Source: Tetrahymena thermophila SB210 (taxonomy: Eukaryota; Ciliophora; Oligohymenophorea; Hymenostomatida; Tetrahymenidae). Taken from it: a DNA stretch of 64,000 nucleotides. A program made the translations under genes and the position numbers. The notes under the pieces are model-generated. The model was not told the DNA's origin and searched no databases. It was given only the letters and a program-made list of their open reading frames with translations. Of this stretch, positions 1 to 11,074 are shown piece by piece. Every line of letters begins with the position of its first letter. The stretch's first letter is position 1. The stretch lies in contig NW_002476157.1 of the NCBI RefSeq assembly GCF_000189635.1, positions 620,001 to 684,000 on the forward strand, in the 5' to 3' direction.

Positions 1-626
1 TAAAGCATAGCAATAGATACAATCATACTAAAATATGCTTTTATTTTTTTAAATTTTAATTTTCACAATCAAAAATACTCTCATCTTTTATTCATAAATT
101 AAAAAGGTGGTTATTAATTTACATAAGTGAATTCATAATTTAAAATTACCCCAGAATTTTAAATATACAAAGTAGCAAAATATGAATCTAAAATGTTTCT
201 AAATCATTAAAATGTATAAGTTAAATGTTATTCATAAATAGATATAGATTTAAATTTTAAATATTTAGTCAAAACAATTTAGTATAAACATTAAGTAATT
301 CCAATTAAATAAAAAAAATTTTTTTATAAAAAAATAATTAATTTAAATTTTTGTATTATTTTTGTAAGAAATATAAAATTGAGTGTTTTTATTTACTAAT
401 TAAAAGCATTCTAAAAACTTAACAAAAATAAATAATTTTATTATGCGAAAATAGTATGAATAAATAGTTTAAAAAATGGTATAAATATTTATAAAGATAT
501 TAAATTAAATACTAATTTAGTAAAGTTTTATAAAAAAACATAGAAATAATAAGTGATAATAATTTAGATAATTATCAAAACCAATTTATTTACAAGATTT
601 TATAGAGTATTTTTTTTTAATTTTAA
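1..626. other. Intergenic, no gene seen
   Basis: Very A+T-rich sequence with homopolymer runs. I see no reading frame that looks protein-like and no RNA gene. It lies downstream of the minus-strand membrane-protein gene that ends at 627. Confidence 0.6.
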
Positions 627-2363
627 TCAATAATTTGATTCATATAAATCAAATAAGATCATTGAACTGTTAAGATATTGATATTGAGATAAATGATTGT
701 AATAGGCTATAGTTGTTACCATTATTTTTTTATAACTATATTAATTTAAAAGTTAATTTAACTATTTATAATAGTTTTCATTTTTAAAATATTTAATTAA
801 ATCTGAATTTTAGATATTCTTTTTAACTTAATCATCAAGAGAAGCATTCTTAAGAAAATTGAAAAGGAAGGATTTAGCTTAAGTACTACTTGATTAAATT
901 AAGTTTTTATTTTTATGGTTTATACAAATCTAAAAAGATGAAGAATCTTTCATAAGCTCATTGAAAACTTTTTCTAGGCAAGCAGATTTAAAATTATTAA
1001 TTTCTAAAATTCTGTAATTAAGAATTTTAATAGCTTTAAATTGTCCATTCAAGCACAAGTAAAATTGTTTACAATCAATTTGAAAATATTTTTCAATTTG
1101 TATCCAATCTTTTTCTTCTAATTTCTATTCAGTATAGATTTAAAGTTTTATTTTTTTAGAAGATAAATTCTCGCCATCAAGTTATTAAAGTTTTTCTACA
1201 TAGTAGGATTTATCTTCATAGAAAATTTTTTTGATTTGACGTAATTTTATAGGAAGTAATGTCATCATTATTAAAAGTAATATAACCTATAAAATTATTA
1301 AATATTAAGGAAAGACTTATGCTTACTAATAAAAGACTAAAATAACGTTAACTAAGAAATAAATTTGCACTGTTGAAAATTAAATAATGTTAAAAACATT
1401 ATTAAATATCATTTCTTGTTAGTTTAGATCACGATTACAAAGACTTGAAACATAGGTAAGCTTTTACCCCATAAAAATCTACTGAATAATATCAACGCTA
1501 AGATTATTAAAATATCCTTAGTTCTATAACTAGCATTTTAATATCGTTATATACAATATAACTAGGCAGACAGCTGTAATCCTTAACTCAGCAAAGTAAA
1601 TTGCAGATATGAAATAGCAATAAGATTAACCATATTGAGCTGTTAGTTCAATCAGAGTAAGCAAATCAAACCCAAAAGTTAATTTTTGTTAGAATACAAA
1701 CGTCTTTAAATAGAAATGACTTAAGATTATAAATAAAGCACTTGAGTAAGCTAGATAAATAATTAGTATACTTTTGTTAATGTTCAAAGCATGTATCTAG
1801 TCTAAAATTAAAAAACCTAAATAGATGTAGCACTTAAAAGTTAAGTAGAACTTCCTCAAAGTGTGCCATTGAATTAGTTAGCTTTAAAGAATCTTAAGAT
1901 TTTTGAATTATATTTTTTTCTATTCAAACAGTGTAACCTATTTTATTTGAACTTTGCAGTTTTGGTAAAAAAGAATGAAATCTACTTACAGAAAGCTATA
2001 CAAAAAATGCTTGAAAAAAAGTTTTATCAAGGTCTTCTTACTATGAGTATGAGATTAAACCAATGATAGTTTAAAACTAATTATATTCGTAAATGTATAT
2101 AAAACTTATGTTGCTACAAGCACGATAAAAATTGCAGAAAGTGGCTTAGCTACTGAAGTATATATTATCAAGCCAACAGAAGCGAAGATCTCTACAAAAA
2201 ATAAAAATGAAAAAATTATGCTGTATTTTTTTATTTCTTTTAGTGTTTGCAAATATTTGTCTTGCATGTAAGCTTCTACAAAGTTCAAACCTTTTTCATA
2301 ATCTGCAACTTCTATATGATTCTAGTTGTTTTCCTCATTGTTTTGTTGGTTTTAATTTAACAT
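627..2363 (-). CDS. Hypothetical multi-pass membrane protein, single exon
   Basis: One uninterrupted reading frame in the ciliate code, 578 residues, from ATG at 2363-2361 to TGA at 629-627. The start is the first ATG of the frame and is followed by a Gln/Asn-rich hydrophilic leader (MLNQNQQNNEENNQNH). The first clear membrane segment is around residues 44-66 (YSIIFSFLFFVEIFASVGLIIY). Several further hydrophobic stretches follow up to about residue 370, for example SILIIYLAYSSALFIIL and LIILQVILLLIMMTLL. The last 200 or so residues are hydrophilic and charged, probably cytosolic. I recognise no family. The frame uses TAA and TAG heavily as glutamine. Length and hydrophobic pattern make chance very unlikely, but the function is unknown. 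Confidence 0.8.
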
Positions 2364-3790
2364 AATTTTCAACTCGTTTTAGCTTAACTTTTATCACCTT
2401 TTTTTGTAAATCTAATTTGAAAATTAATAAGTGAGATAATTTTTTTTTATTAAATAAATTCTTTTTACAATTTTAAAAACTTTATTTAGATTATTACTTT
2501 CTTTTTAAAGACACATTTTAAGAGGTGAGTGTATTCTTTCGTTTTGAATATATTCAACTAATTTTAAAATTCACTCAATTTTTTTTAGTTCGATTCAAAT
2601 ATTTACAATTTAGTAAAATAACTCAGAAGTCCTACAACGCCTTTGTTAATAAAAGAATTAGCTAAATTCATGAATTTACTTCGATTAACAACAAATAAAT
2701 ATTTGTAATAGATAAAAAAGTAACATTCATCTAATTTACTTGACAAAAAATATTCTACATTATAACTTTAAACATAAGTCTATCAATTTTAATTTCTTGC
2801 GTTTTTTCAAAAACAAATAAAATAAAAAAATATTTCCAAAATTATGTTTAACTAATCCTATAAATTTTATCCAGCATTCTAATTTATAAATTATTTCTTA
2901 TCAAAATTATCCTTCACACGTTTAGATTTATTTTTTTCTTGTCAAAATTCTGTAAATAAAAGAGAGAATTCCTTAAACTTTTATTAAGAAAATACTAACA
3001 AATTTTCTTTTTTTAAAATCAAATTTGTTATTTAAATTATATGGATGAATGGATGGGCGAGTTATCGGTATAAATTTAATATTATTTTGAAAAAAAATTT
3101 TGCCTCTAAAATACAACAAAACTCAACAATAAATAATTTACTAAGCAAATAAAGTAAGTAATCTTCTACTTGCTTCAAAAAAATCTTTACAAAATGGAAA
3201 AAAAGACATTTTAAATTTTGATTAAATAAATCTCAACAATAAATCATTTAGTAAGCAAATAAAATAAGTAATCTTGTTTATAAAGTTGATAAAGCCTTAA
3301 TATACATTAAACTATATATAAAATAAACTTTTAATTTTTATAATACTGCTCAGCTATTACTTTCCTCTTAATCTTAGAAACTTTTGAAACTTTAAGTCTT
3401 ATTAGAATCTTAATCATCAAATTTATCTTAATTTTATTAAATAATTCTATTTTCGTCTTCTTCTTCTAAATCATCATCATCTTCACCATTAACTTCTTCT
3501 TCATCCTCCTATTTTTCCTCTTCGTCTTCATAGGCCTTATCACTATTATCATAATAATCTTCAACTTCATCATCTTCATCATATTACAAATAAATTAAGT
3601 AGTCTTCTACTTGCTTCAAAAAAATCTTTACAAAATGGAAAAAAAGACATTTTAAATTTTGATTAAATAAATCTCAACAATAAATCATTTAGTAAGCAAA
3701 TAAAGTAAGTAATCTTGTTTATAAAGTTGATAAAGCCTTAATATACATTAAACTATATATAAAATAAACTTTTAATTTTTATAATATTGC
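2364..3790. other. Intergenic, includes duplicated 3' copy of the neighbouring gene
   Basis: 2364-3119 holds no recognisable gene. From about 3120 the sequence is a set of direct repeats derived from the 3' end of the adjacent minus-strand WD40 gene, described separately. It includes an orphan copy of that gene's acidic C-terminal coding tail and stop codon (TGA at 3352-3350). Confidence 0.7.
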
Positions 3791-4035
3791 TCAGCTATTA
3801 CTTTCCTCTTAATCTTAGAAACTTTTGAAACTTTAAGTCTTATTAGAATCTTAATCACTAAATTTATCTTAATTTTATTAAATATTTCTATTTTCCTCTT
3901 CTTCTTCTAAATCATCATCATCTTCACCATTAACCTCGTCTTCATCGTCGTCTTTATCCTCCTATTTTTCCTCTTCGTCTTCGTAGTCCTTATCAATATC
4001 ATCGTCATAATCTTCATCTTCCTCATCTTCATCAT
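3146..4035. repeat. Tandem duplication, period 441 bp
   Basis: Two adjacent copies, about 3146-3586 and 3587-4035. Landmarks lie exactly 441 bases apart: tcttctact at 3162 and 3603, atcttgttta at 3271 and 3712, the TGA stop at 3352-3350 and 3793-3791, and tttc[gc]tcttc at 3451 and 3892. The right-hand copy carries the genuine 3' end of the minus-strand WD40 gene. The left-hand copy is an orphan of its acidic tail, stop and 3' flank. The copies differ by scattered substitutions and by about 12 bases in the Asp/Glu-coding part, so the event is not very recent. A third, 44-base partial copy (ctcaacaataaat...aagtaatctt) starts at about 3121. Confidence 0.9.
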
Positions 4036-6230
4036 CTTAAACTCTGTTATATGTGGAATTATCTTCATCTTCATATTCCCATCTATAATTTTCAAATTAA
4101 GATTATGCTCTACTCTATTCTGAATTAGATTCGTCCTCAATCTTATTTTGCTTCTCTAAATCCTCTATTTCTTCAAAATAAAGATCATTATTGAACCATT
4201 TAAAAAGTTTTCCTTTCAAGTTAGTTGTTATGATTTCCATTTTTTTTGGATGCCAAGCTGCATCTCTAACACAGGTTTGTTCCATATCATTTAAAATACC
4301 AGCTGTATATTAATTTTTTTCCTCTTAGAATTCTAAATGCTTAGTTGTATTAGATAAAATATCATACAAGAAAACTTTTCCACAATAGCTAGCTGTGTAA
4401 ATATATCTTCTATCAGTGGGGCCTAAAGGAGAAAAATGACATCTCATTAGAGTTTTTCCTACTTTATGTCCTCTAAACGTTTATACTGAGTTATCAAAGT
4501 TTTATTCTTGAGTTAGATTACGTATATTTAATACCTCTTTTTCTGTCATAGCTCCCATTCTAATTTAACATTTGGAAATTAAAATTAAATTTAAAACTAA
4601 ATCTTTGGAAAAAGTTAGATAAAAATTAATAATGAATTTTTAATAAAATAATTTTTGATTCTGGATAGAAATGTATTAAGCAAACAAAATATTTTGCATT
4701 AGGTTTTATTATTATTTATTTAAAAATTAAAGAAAGTTTAATTAATTAATTTTCCAAAAATAATATTTTTTATAAATATTTTACCTATAATCATAGTGCT
4801 TTTATACTCTATTTTTACCAGTAGAGGAAGATACACTTTTTCTTAAATCCCAAAGTTTTACACATTAGTCTTTTCCATTAGAGGCAACATAGTAGTTATC
4901 TTGTCTAGAGTCAACGTGAGTGATTCCAGCAACATGGCCTAGTAATTCTCCTGCTGATTAGCCATTAGGTCCTAGTGCTCTTGTATCCCTATATTAAAAT
5001 GTTTCATAGTATAATTTTAACATTTTTTAATCATAAATTTAAGTATTTACCATATTTTTACAGATCTATCATCTGAACCGGAAATAAATACAGATGAATT
5101 ATGCTTATCAACAAAGGCTATAGAATTGATATCATCATCATGGGCAAGAATACTATCTGAAACTCTCTCTCTCTATACATCAAACATTTTAATTTAAGCT
5201 TTGCTTTAAGAAGTTTTTCCAGAAGATGCTAATATCTTTGAATCATCTCCTGAGTATTTACAACTAAAGAACCTTAGAGAGTGGTAATAATAATCTTCAT
5301 CTTCTTCTCCATCACTTAAGTTATAAAAGTTATTATATTTTCCAGTTTAGATATCAAATATAGAAATAAATGGATTAAGTGAACAATGTATCAAATATCT
5401 TCCATTTTAACTTAAGTCACTATCCGTAATTGTCCATGTAATATTTCTAGGGTAAAGCACTTTGCCTCTTTTATATTCACCATCATCTTAATTATAGTTA
5501 TAAGTGAACAATTCTTCCTTTTATATTGAATAAATTTATAGTGTTTTCAAAATTTAAAAATATTAAACGTTTTTAATTCTGGAATTTTTACAGAACAATA
5601 TTTAAAGAATAATGATTAAAGTTACTATTTATCAATCAAATCTATTTTTTTTTTTAATTTGTTTAAGAAATTTGTTTACTTGAGTTGTAATAAGCAGTTA
5701 GTTTCCATCTTAACTGAACAAAATGTTGTAAACTGGGCTTCTTAATTCGTCAATTTTTCTTCGCTAGTATTTTAAGTTAAATTAAAAATACATTTAAAGA
5801 GTTTATTCTAAGTTAAAAGCAAAGTAAATACTTTATTTGGAATCATATTTTCCATCACTTTAGAATGATAATTATATGATGGAGGGAGTTCTAAATGAGG
5901 AGCGTCGTATTCAAATTTGTTAAAAACAGATTTAGAAGTAAGATATTTTAATCTTCTATTATAGTCTTAGTAGTGACTTTTTTGCTTTTTGTAAATTTAT
6001 TTTTTTATTTTGGCTTCAAACAAATTGTCTGTAAAGATCATATAGTTCTCATTTTATTAGTCTTCTTAGATTGAGTAGGGTTTTCTACTTAATTTTTTTG
6101 GGGGTTATCTCTGCTGAGGTTAATATTATGATCTAAGGTATTAGTTATATAAACTTTAGAGTCTTTCATCGCTAATATCTTCGTCATCAAGATTAATAGT
6201 TCCGCCATTAACAGTATTTTAATTTCCCAT
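3791..6230 (-). CDS. DCAF11/WDR23 (LEC14B)-type WD40 protein with acidic tail, 5 exons
   Basis: Likely substrate receptor of a CUL4-DDB1 ubiquitin ligase, the known role of DCAF11/WDR23. Exons on the minus strand are 6230-5832, 5763-5680, 5517-5051, 4988-4785 and 4559-3791, giving 640 residues. WD blades are clear: ITWTITDSDLSQNGRYLIH, GSDDRSVKIWDTR, ASNGKDQCVKLWDLR, then HKVGKTLMRCHFSP and CVRDAAWHP, which match the DCAF11 blade order and its DWDYR-like segment (KHYDYRM). The N-terminal 130 residues are Gln-rich. The C-terminal 120 or so residues are dominated by Asp/Glu and overlap the tandem duplication. The intron at 5518-5679 could hide a mini-exon at about 5592-5624, but skipping it fits the blade alignment better. 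Splice phases agree throughout. Family assignment is firm; ligase function is inferred. Confidence 0.85.
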
Positions 6231-6773
6231 TTAATTGTTTTATAAATGTAATTCAATTGATTTTTGTGCAAGTTAATCAATCAGATCTATATTTTTTTTT
6301 TATTCTAATTATAAAATCACTTAATAAAAAATATTATCAGAGAAGTCTTTTTGGTATCATCAGATATGCAATTAAAATCAATAATATAAGTGTAAATCTT
6401 ATTTAAAAAAGGTAAGCTTGGTTCCATTGGATTCCAGAAAATTTCTATTTTAACAATAAGAAGTTTAACAGAATATTAAAATTAATTTACACTATTCCTG
6501 CTATTCTGTTTAAATATAATAATTTCGGTGGTATTTATTTTTCTATAAAATATAATAAAAAATTTGGATTTTTTAAATAAAAAAAAGTTGCTTGATTGAT
6601 TGATATTTTATGTTACATAATATCCATTACAAAAAAAACATTTTGATGTCAAAATATTACTAAAGATAGATATTCATTTTTAATAAAAACTTTATGCTGG
6701 TTTCTGGTTATTATTATAGAGTTGAAATTATTGCAAAATTTTTAATTTATTAATTTGATTTAATTTATTTGAT
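6231..6773. promoter_or_regulatory. Divergent intergenic region between WD40 and kinase genes
   Basis: 543 bases separate two divergently transcribed genes, so both promoters must lie here. The sequence is A/T-rich without a motif I can name. The placement as a shared promoter region is inferred from gene orientation only. Confidence 0.5.
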
Positions 6774-8759
6774 ATGAGCTCTTGTTTAAAGTACATTTGT
6801 TGTTGTTTTAAAAGGTAAAATGATTAAAATAACTATAAGTAGGAGAAGCTAAAAGATTTTGAAAGGTGCGCATTTGATAAGTAATAAAAATCATTTATAT
6901 TTAAAGGCAATTTATATAATTTGCAAGAATAAATTGGATAAGGCGCTTTTTCTGAAGTGTACACAGTTTTTAATTAGAATAAAAAAAGATTTGAAGTTCT
7001 CAAAAAGCTCATTTTAAAAGAATCCGTTGATGAATATATCCAAGAATATAAAATTTTGAAGTCTATCAAACATGAATTTGTTATTTAATTTTATGATTGT
7101 CTTTTGCTTGATGATGATTTATGCTTTTTGATGGAATATGCAGAGCAAGGTACATTACAGCAGTTTATAGATAATCCATATTTGTTGAATAAGAAGATAG
7201 ATGCAAATTTTATATTAGAAATATGTGAAGGAATATTCGAAGGTATTTAGTATCTCCAAATAAAGAAAATCATTCACAGAGATTTAAAACCAGAAAATAT
7301 TCTTATTTCAGATTTTAAGGCTAAAATCGCTGATTTAGGCTTGTCTAAATTTCTACTATCTAAATATGCAAATACTAATGTGGGAAATATGCTTTATGCT
7401 GCTCCTGAAAAGAATAATGCTGACAAAGGTGGATATGGATTGAAATCAGATATTTATTCTGCAGGCTTAATATTATGCTAAGTAATATTAAGACTTGCTG
7501 TTAAGTAGATATCTCAAATCAACTTTTTTGATAATCAAGATTCTTTTAAAAATATACCTCAAGAATTAAAGAAGCTTATCTCTTTATTGATCTCAAAAAA
7601 TCCTGAAGAAAGACCCTCCTGTGATTTTGTCATATAGTAGATAAACGCTTTTAAGCAAAGTTCAGATGTTATCAAGTTTATTTCAAATAAATATTAGTTT
7701 AGTTCTCATCAAGTTAATCAAAAATCTATAAACATCGAAGAATAAAATGATATTGAAAAATAAGACAAGCTAAATAAGCCTTTAATAGAAGGGGAAGATG
7801 ATAAAGATTCTATTGATGTCCTTTCTTGTGAGAAAATTTAAATTAACTTTGGGTAAGATTAAACATAAAATTAAGATTACAAACCAGAAAACGAATAGTG
7901 GTTTGAACAAAATTTCACTGCAGGTGCAGTTTCGATAGTCAGATTTAAAGACTATGAAAAAGGGATTAAATAGTTTGAAAAGGTTTTGAATGTAGAAGTT
8001 AGAGATGAATTTATGGTTTAAAAAAAGCTAATGATGGTGTTATGGATGATGAGAAAAAAAAATTTTACCTTACAAAGTCTTTTCAGCCAACAAAAAACGT
8101 AACAAGATTATGAGAAAGCAAAGTAATATGCTGAAGTGGGTCTATAGTTAGATCCTTTAAATTAAAATTGTTTAAGCATCGTTGTACTTTCAATGATAAA
8201 GTTAAGGTATACAGAAATAGAAATTATGATACACATTGAAAAATTCATATCTAAAATTTATTTTGGAGGACTTTTATTATTTATGACTCTAGTAGACATA
8301 CAAAAATACATTCATCCAAGCTATGCTAAAAGTATTGCTAACAATTCTACTAATTTCAATGAAGAGGTTATCTTAGGATGCTCATTATATTTTTACTCTA
8401 AAAACTAATTATTTAGCATTTAAAAAATTATATTTTAATAAATAAACAAAGACAGCCAATAATTACAAATAGTAAATCAACTAATTTAAATGCTAAATTC
8501 TGAAAAAATAAATATTTTTATAGATGCAGCTTAATCCACCAATTTTGATAATAATCTTAGACTAGGTTTCTGTTATTACACAATATAACAATACTTATTG
8601 TAATATTAAGATATCAAAAACTAAAATTAATATTACAGTTTAGGTATTTAAATATAAAGTAATTTACAAATAGAATAAACTCTATCAGAAATATTAAAAG
8701 AAAATGAAAAATTTTATGAAGAAATAAATAAATTGTAAAAAATATACTTAGATTGCTGA
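6774..8759 (+). CDS. Serine/threonine protein kinase with Cys-rich N-terminus and TPR-like tail
   Basis: Single exon, 661 residues, ATG 6774 to TGA 8757-8759. The kinase domain spans about residues 48-300: glycine loop IGQGAFSEVY (54-63), lysine in VLKKL, catalytic HRDLKPEN (168-175), DLG replacing DFG (187-189), and AAPE (209-212). It is therefore probably active, with a common conservative variant at the Mg-binding motif. The start MSSCLKYICCCFKR carries a cysteine cluster directly at the N-terminus, suggestive of S-acylation and membrane attachment (inference). Residues about 400-500 contain a TPR-like helix pair (YEKAKQYAEVGLQLDPLNQ) and the rest is hydrophobic-helical without a named domain. 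No intron is needed. It is divergently arranged with the WD40 gene. Confidence 0.85.
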
Positions 8760-9776
8760 AATAAAACAATTAAACATATTAACTCTTAAAAATTTAATTT
8801 AAAAAGTATAAATGAATTTTATTGAAAAATTACTTGAAATTTTTAATTTATAGATTCTATATATTTAAATGAATAAGTTTTTTTTGTTCTCAATTTAATT
8901 TAAAAATTTAAAATAATCCTTTCAAAATATTTTAATTTCTTAAAAAATCAAAAAAAACTATAAAATAAAGTTTTTTTTAATTTAATGATTTAATTTTAAA
9001 TTAAAATTATTGAAAAAGTTTTACTCTTAAAATAGGTTAAGAAATAACTTATATTTCTTAAATTGTATTTTATTTATTTATTTAATATTTAAAATTTATT
9101 TTAACAACAATTCTAAATTTAATTAAAATATTTATGATATTTTATAAATTATATTATTAAGTTAAAAATTACAAAATATAATTTTGTTTTCATTTTAAAA
9201 GTTAATTAAATATTATAAAATATTTCTAATTTTAGATATTTTTTATTTTTTAATTAAAATTAAAATATAACTTTCAATATTATTAAATTTACTCTACAAT
9301 TTTTATTTATATTTTTTCCATTTTTTCTGAATAAAAAATATATTACAAAATTAGTATTTTCTTATTGATGCAAAATACAACAAAATTTTAATTTTAATAA
9401 AAATATTTGGTTTAGAAATAATAAATAAAGTAGCAAAATTGTTTGATTGATGAATATATAGTTTATACTTATTTTTGATAACTCTACTTGAATTAAAAAA
9501 GATCCTTCTAAAATGAAATTGTGAGTATAGTTTTTTGATGATTTTAATACAATATTTGACTTTTGATTAAGACTTCATAATTTTCAGCTTTTTTTGTATA
9601 GATAACATTAAAAACGAAAATTATTTAATAGAAGAAACTTTCTTTTTTAATTATCATAAAGAATTACTGAATATACATATATACAAACAAAAATAGATAT
9701 TCTAGCTAAGAGAAGTTTATTGTAAGAAGGAAAGCTTATTTGAAGCGAAAAATAAATAAAATATTTGAAATTCTGG
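8760..9776. other. Intergenic, no gene seen
   Basis: About 1 kb of low-complexity A/T sequence between two plus-strand genes. I see no frame with protein-like composition and no RNA gene. Confidence 0.6.
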
Positions 9777-10390
9777 ATGAAAAAATAATTCATATTATTA
9801 TTAGTTTTTATACTTATAGCTGCTTGTAAGATATTATTATCAATTTTCAAAAACAATCATATTGAAATTATATTCAAATTTAATAAAGGTAACTCAGCTC
9901 ATGTAAAAAATAAAAAAAAGGTCTCTGATAATTTATTGAATGAATAAAACAAGAAATCCTCATCAAGTAAAATAATTATCTACTGAAATTATAATAAATG
10001 AGCTTTTTTAAAAGAGCAAGTGTAAGAAACCAATGAAATAAATAAAGAAGATGAGAATAAATTTAAACATTTTTCAGATTATGTCAAGCAATCCAACAAA
10101 GCCTAAAAGGACTTCATTATTTAATTTATGGGTAATATATTTTATCATTAATGTAGAGTGTTTAATTGTTATATTTAAATGGTAAAACAGAAATAAATGA
10201 TTTAGAGCAATATCAAGCAAGATTTCTTATTATGAGTCTTTTAGCCGTTTTTACTGTTGCTCTTTGCTGCTTTGGAGTAAAGTATATACTAAACTTTGTA
10301 AAAACTTACTAAAATCAAATACTTAAAGAATATTAACTTTATAATTAATAAAATAAATCAGTCAAAGACATGCAAAACAGCGTTGAGTGA
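9777..10390 (+). CDS. Small hypothetical protein with two membrane segments, 3 exons
   Basis: Exons 9777-9966, 10015-10131 and 10191-10390 give 168 residues; both introns (48 and 59 nt) begin GTAA and end AG, and phases agree. The N-terminus MKKQFILLLVFILIAACKILL is a signal anchor or signal peptide. The middle is hydrophilic, rich in Lys/Ser/Gln. A second membrane segment (FLIMSLLAVFTVALCCFGV) sits at about residues 115-135, followed by a polar Gln/Asn-rich tail ending DMQNSVE. I do not recognise a family. The model depends on my splice choices, but it turns three otherwise broken frames into one frame with two sensible hydrophobic segments. Confidence 0.6.
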
Positions 10391-11074
10391 AATCAAATGG
10401 ATTAAAGAAGTAGAAGCTTAATAAGAATAATAATAATAAAATGTATTTACAGAATATTGATTAATTAAATAGTGTTTTATACAATATATAAACTTGTTTA
10501 TATTTTTATATTATTTTATCCTTTACTTCATAGAAATAAAATGACTGTTTAAATTTTTGCTTAAAATATTTATTGCTTTAGGGAAGATGTATTTCTTCTT
10601 CAAAAAATATTTCTAATTCAAGAATAAGTAAAAAAGTAAAAATAATTTTTATAAAAGGAATTTAAAAATACAAGGATTTCTATTTTGGAAAACTAAAAAC
10701 CTAAAAATTCTAAAAATTTAATCAGAATCAATATTTTTACAATTGCATAAAAAACTAAAATTATTTTTCTAATAACACAAGAAAATATTTTGCAATGAAA
10801 ATTATACTTAATAAACCAAAAATAAAGGATTTTAATTAACAATTAAAACTATATTTAGATAATTAAAAATTCTTCAAAAACTAAAAATTATTTAACGAAA
10901 TACTTTCTAAATGTAAAATCCATAAAATTTTGTTGACTTTCAAAATGATTTACTCAACAACAAATAAATTAAATTTTATAATTAATTATGAGAATAAATT
11001 ATTGATTAATATTTTTGATATAAATTTTAAATTAGATTTGTGAAAACAAATATTAATTTTATCGACAAATTTAA
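10391..11074. other. Intergenic between convergent genes
   Basis: The 3' ends of a plus-strand and a minus-strand gene face each other. A/T-rich, no gene or RNA seen. Confidence 0.6.

Noticed and set aside
3907-4140. Minus-strand ORF rich in Met/Lys/Ile
   Set aside because: It is a shadow frame of the acidic tail of the DCAF11-like gene; the Asp/Glu frame is continuous with the WD40 blades.
5592-5624. Mini-exon encoding QLQSLFFKYCS in the DCAF11-like gene
   Set aside because: Phase allows it, but skipping it gives the better blade alignment; left as an alternative only.
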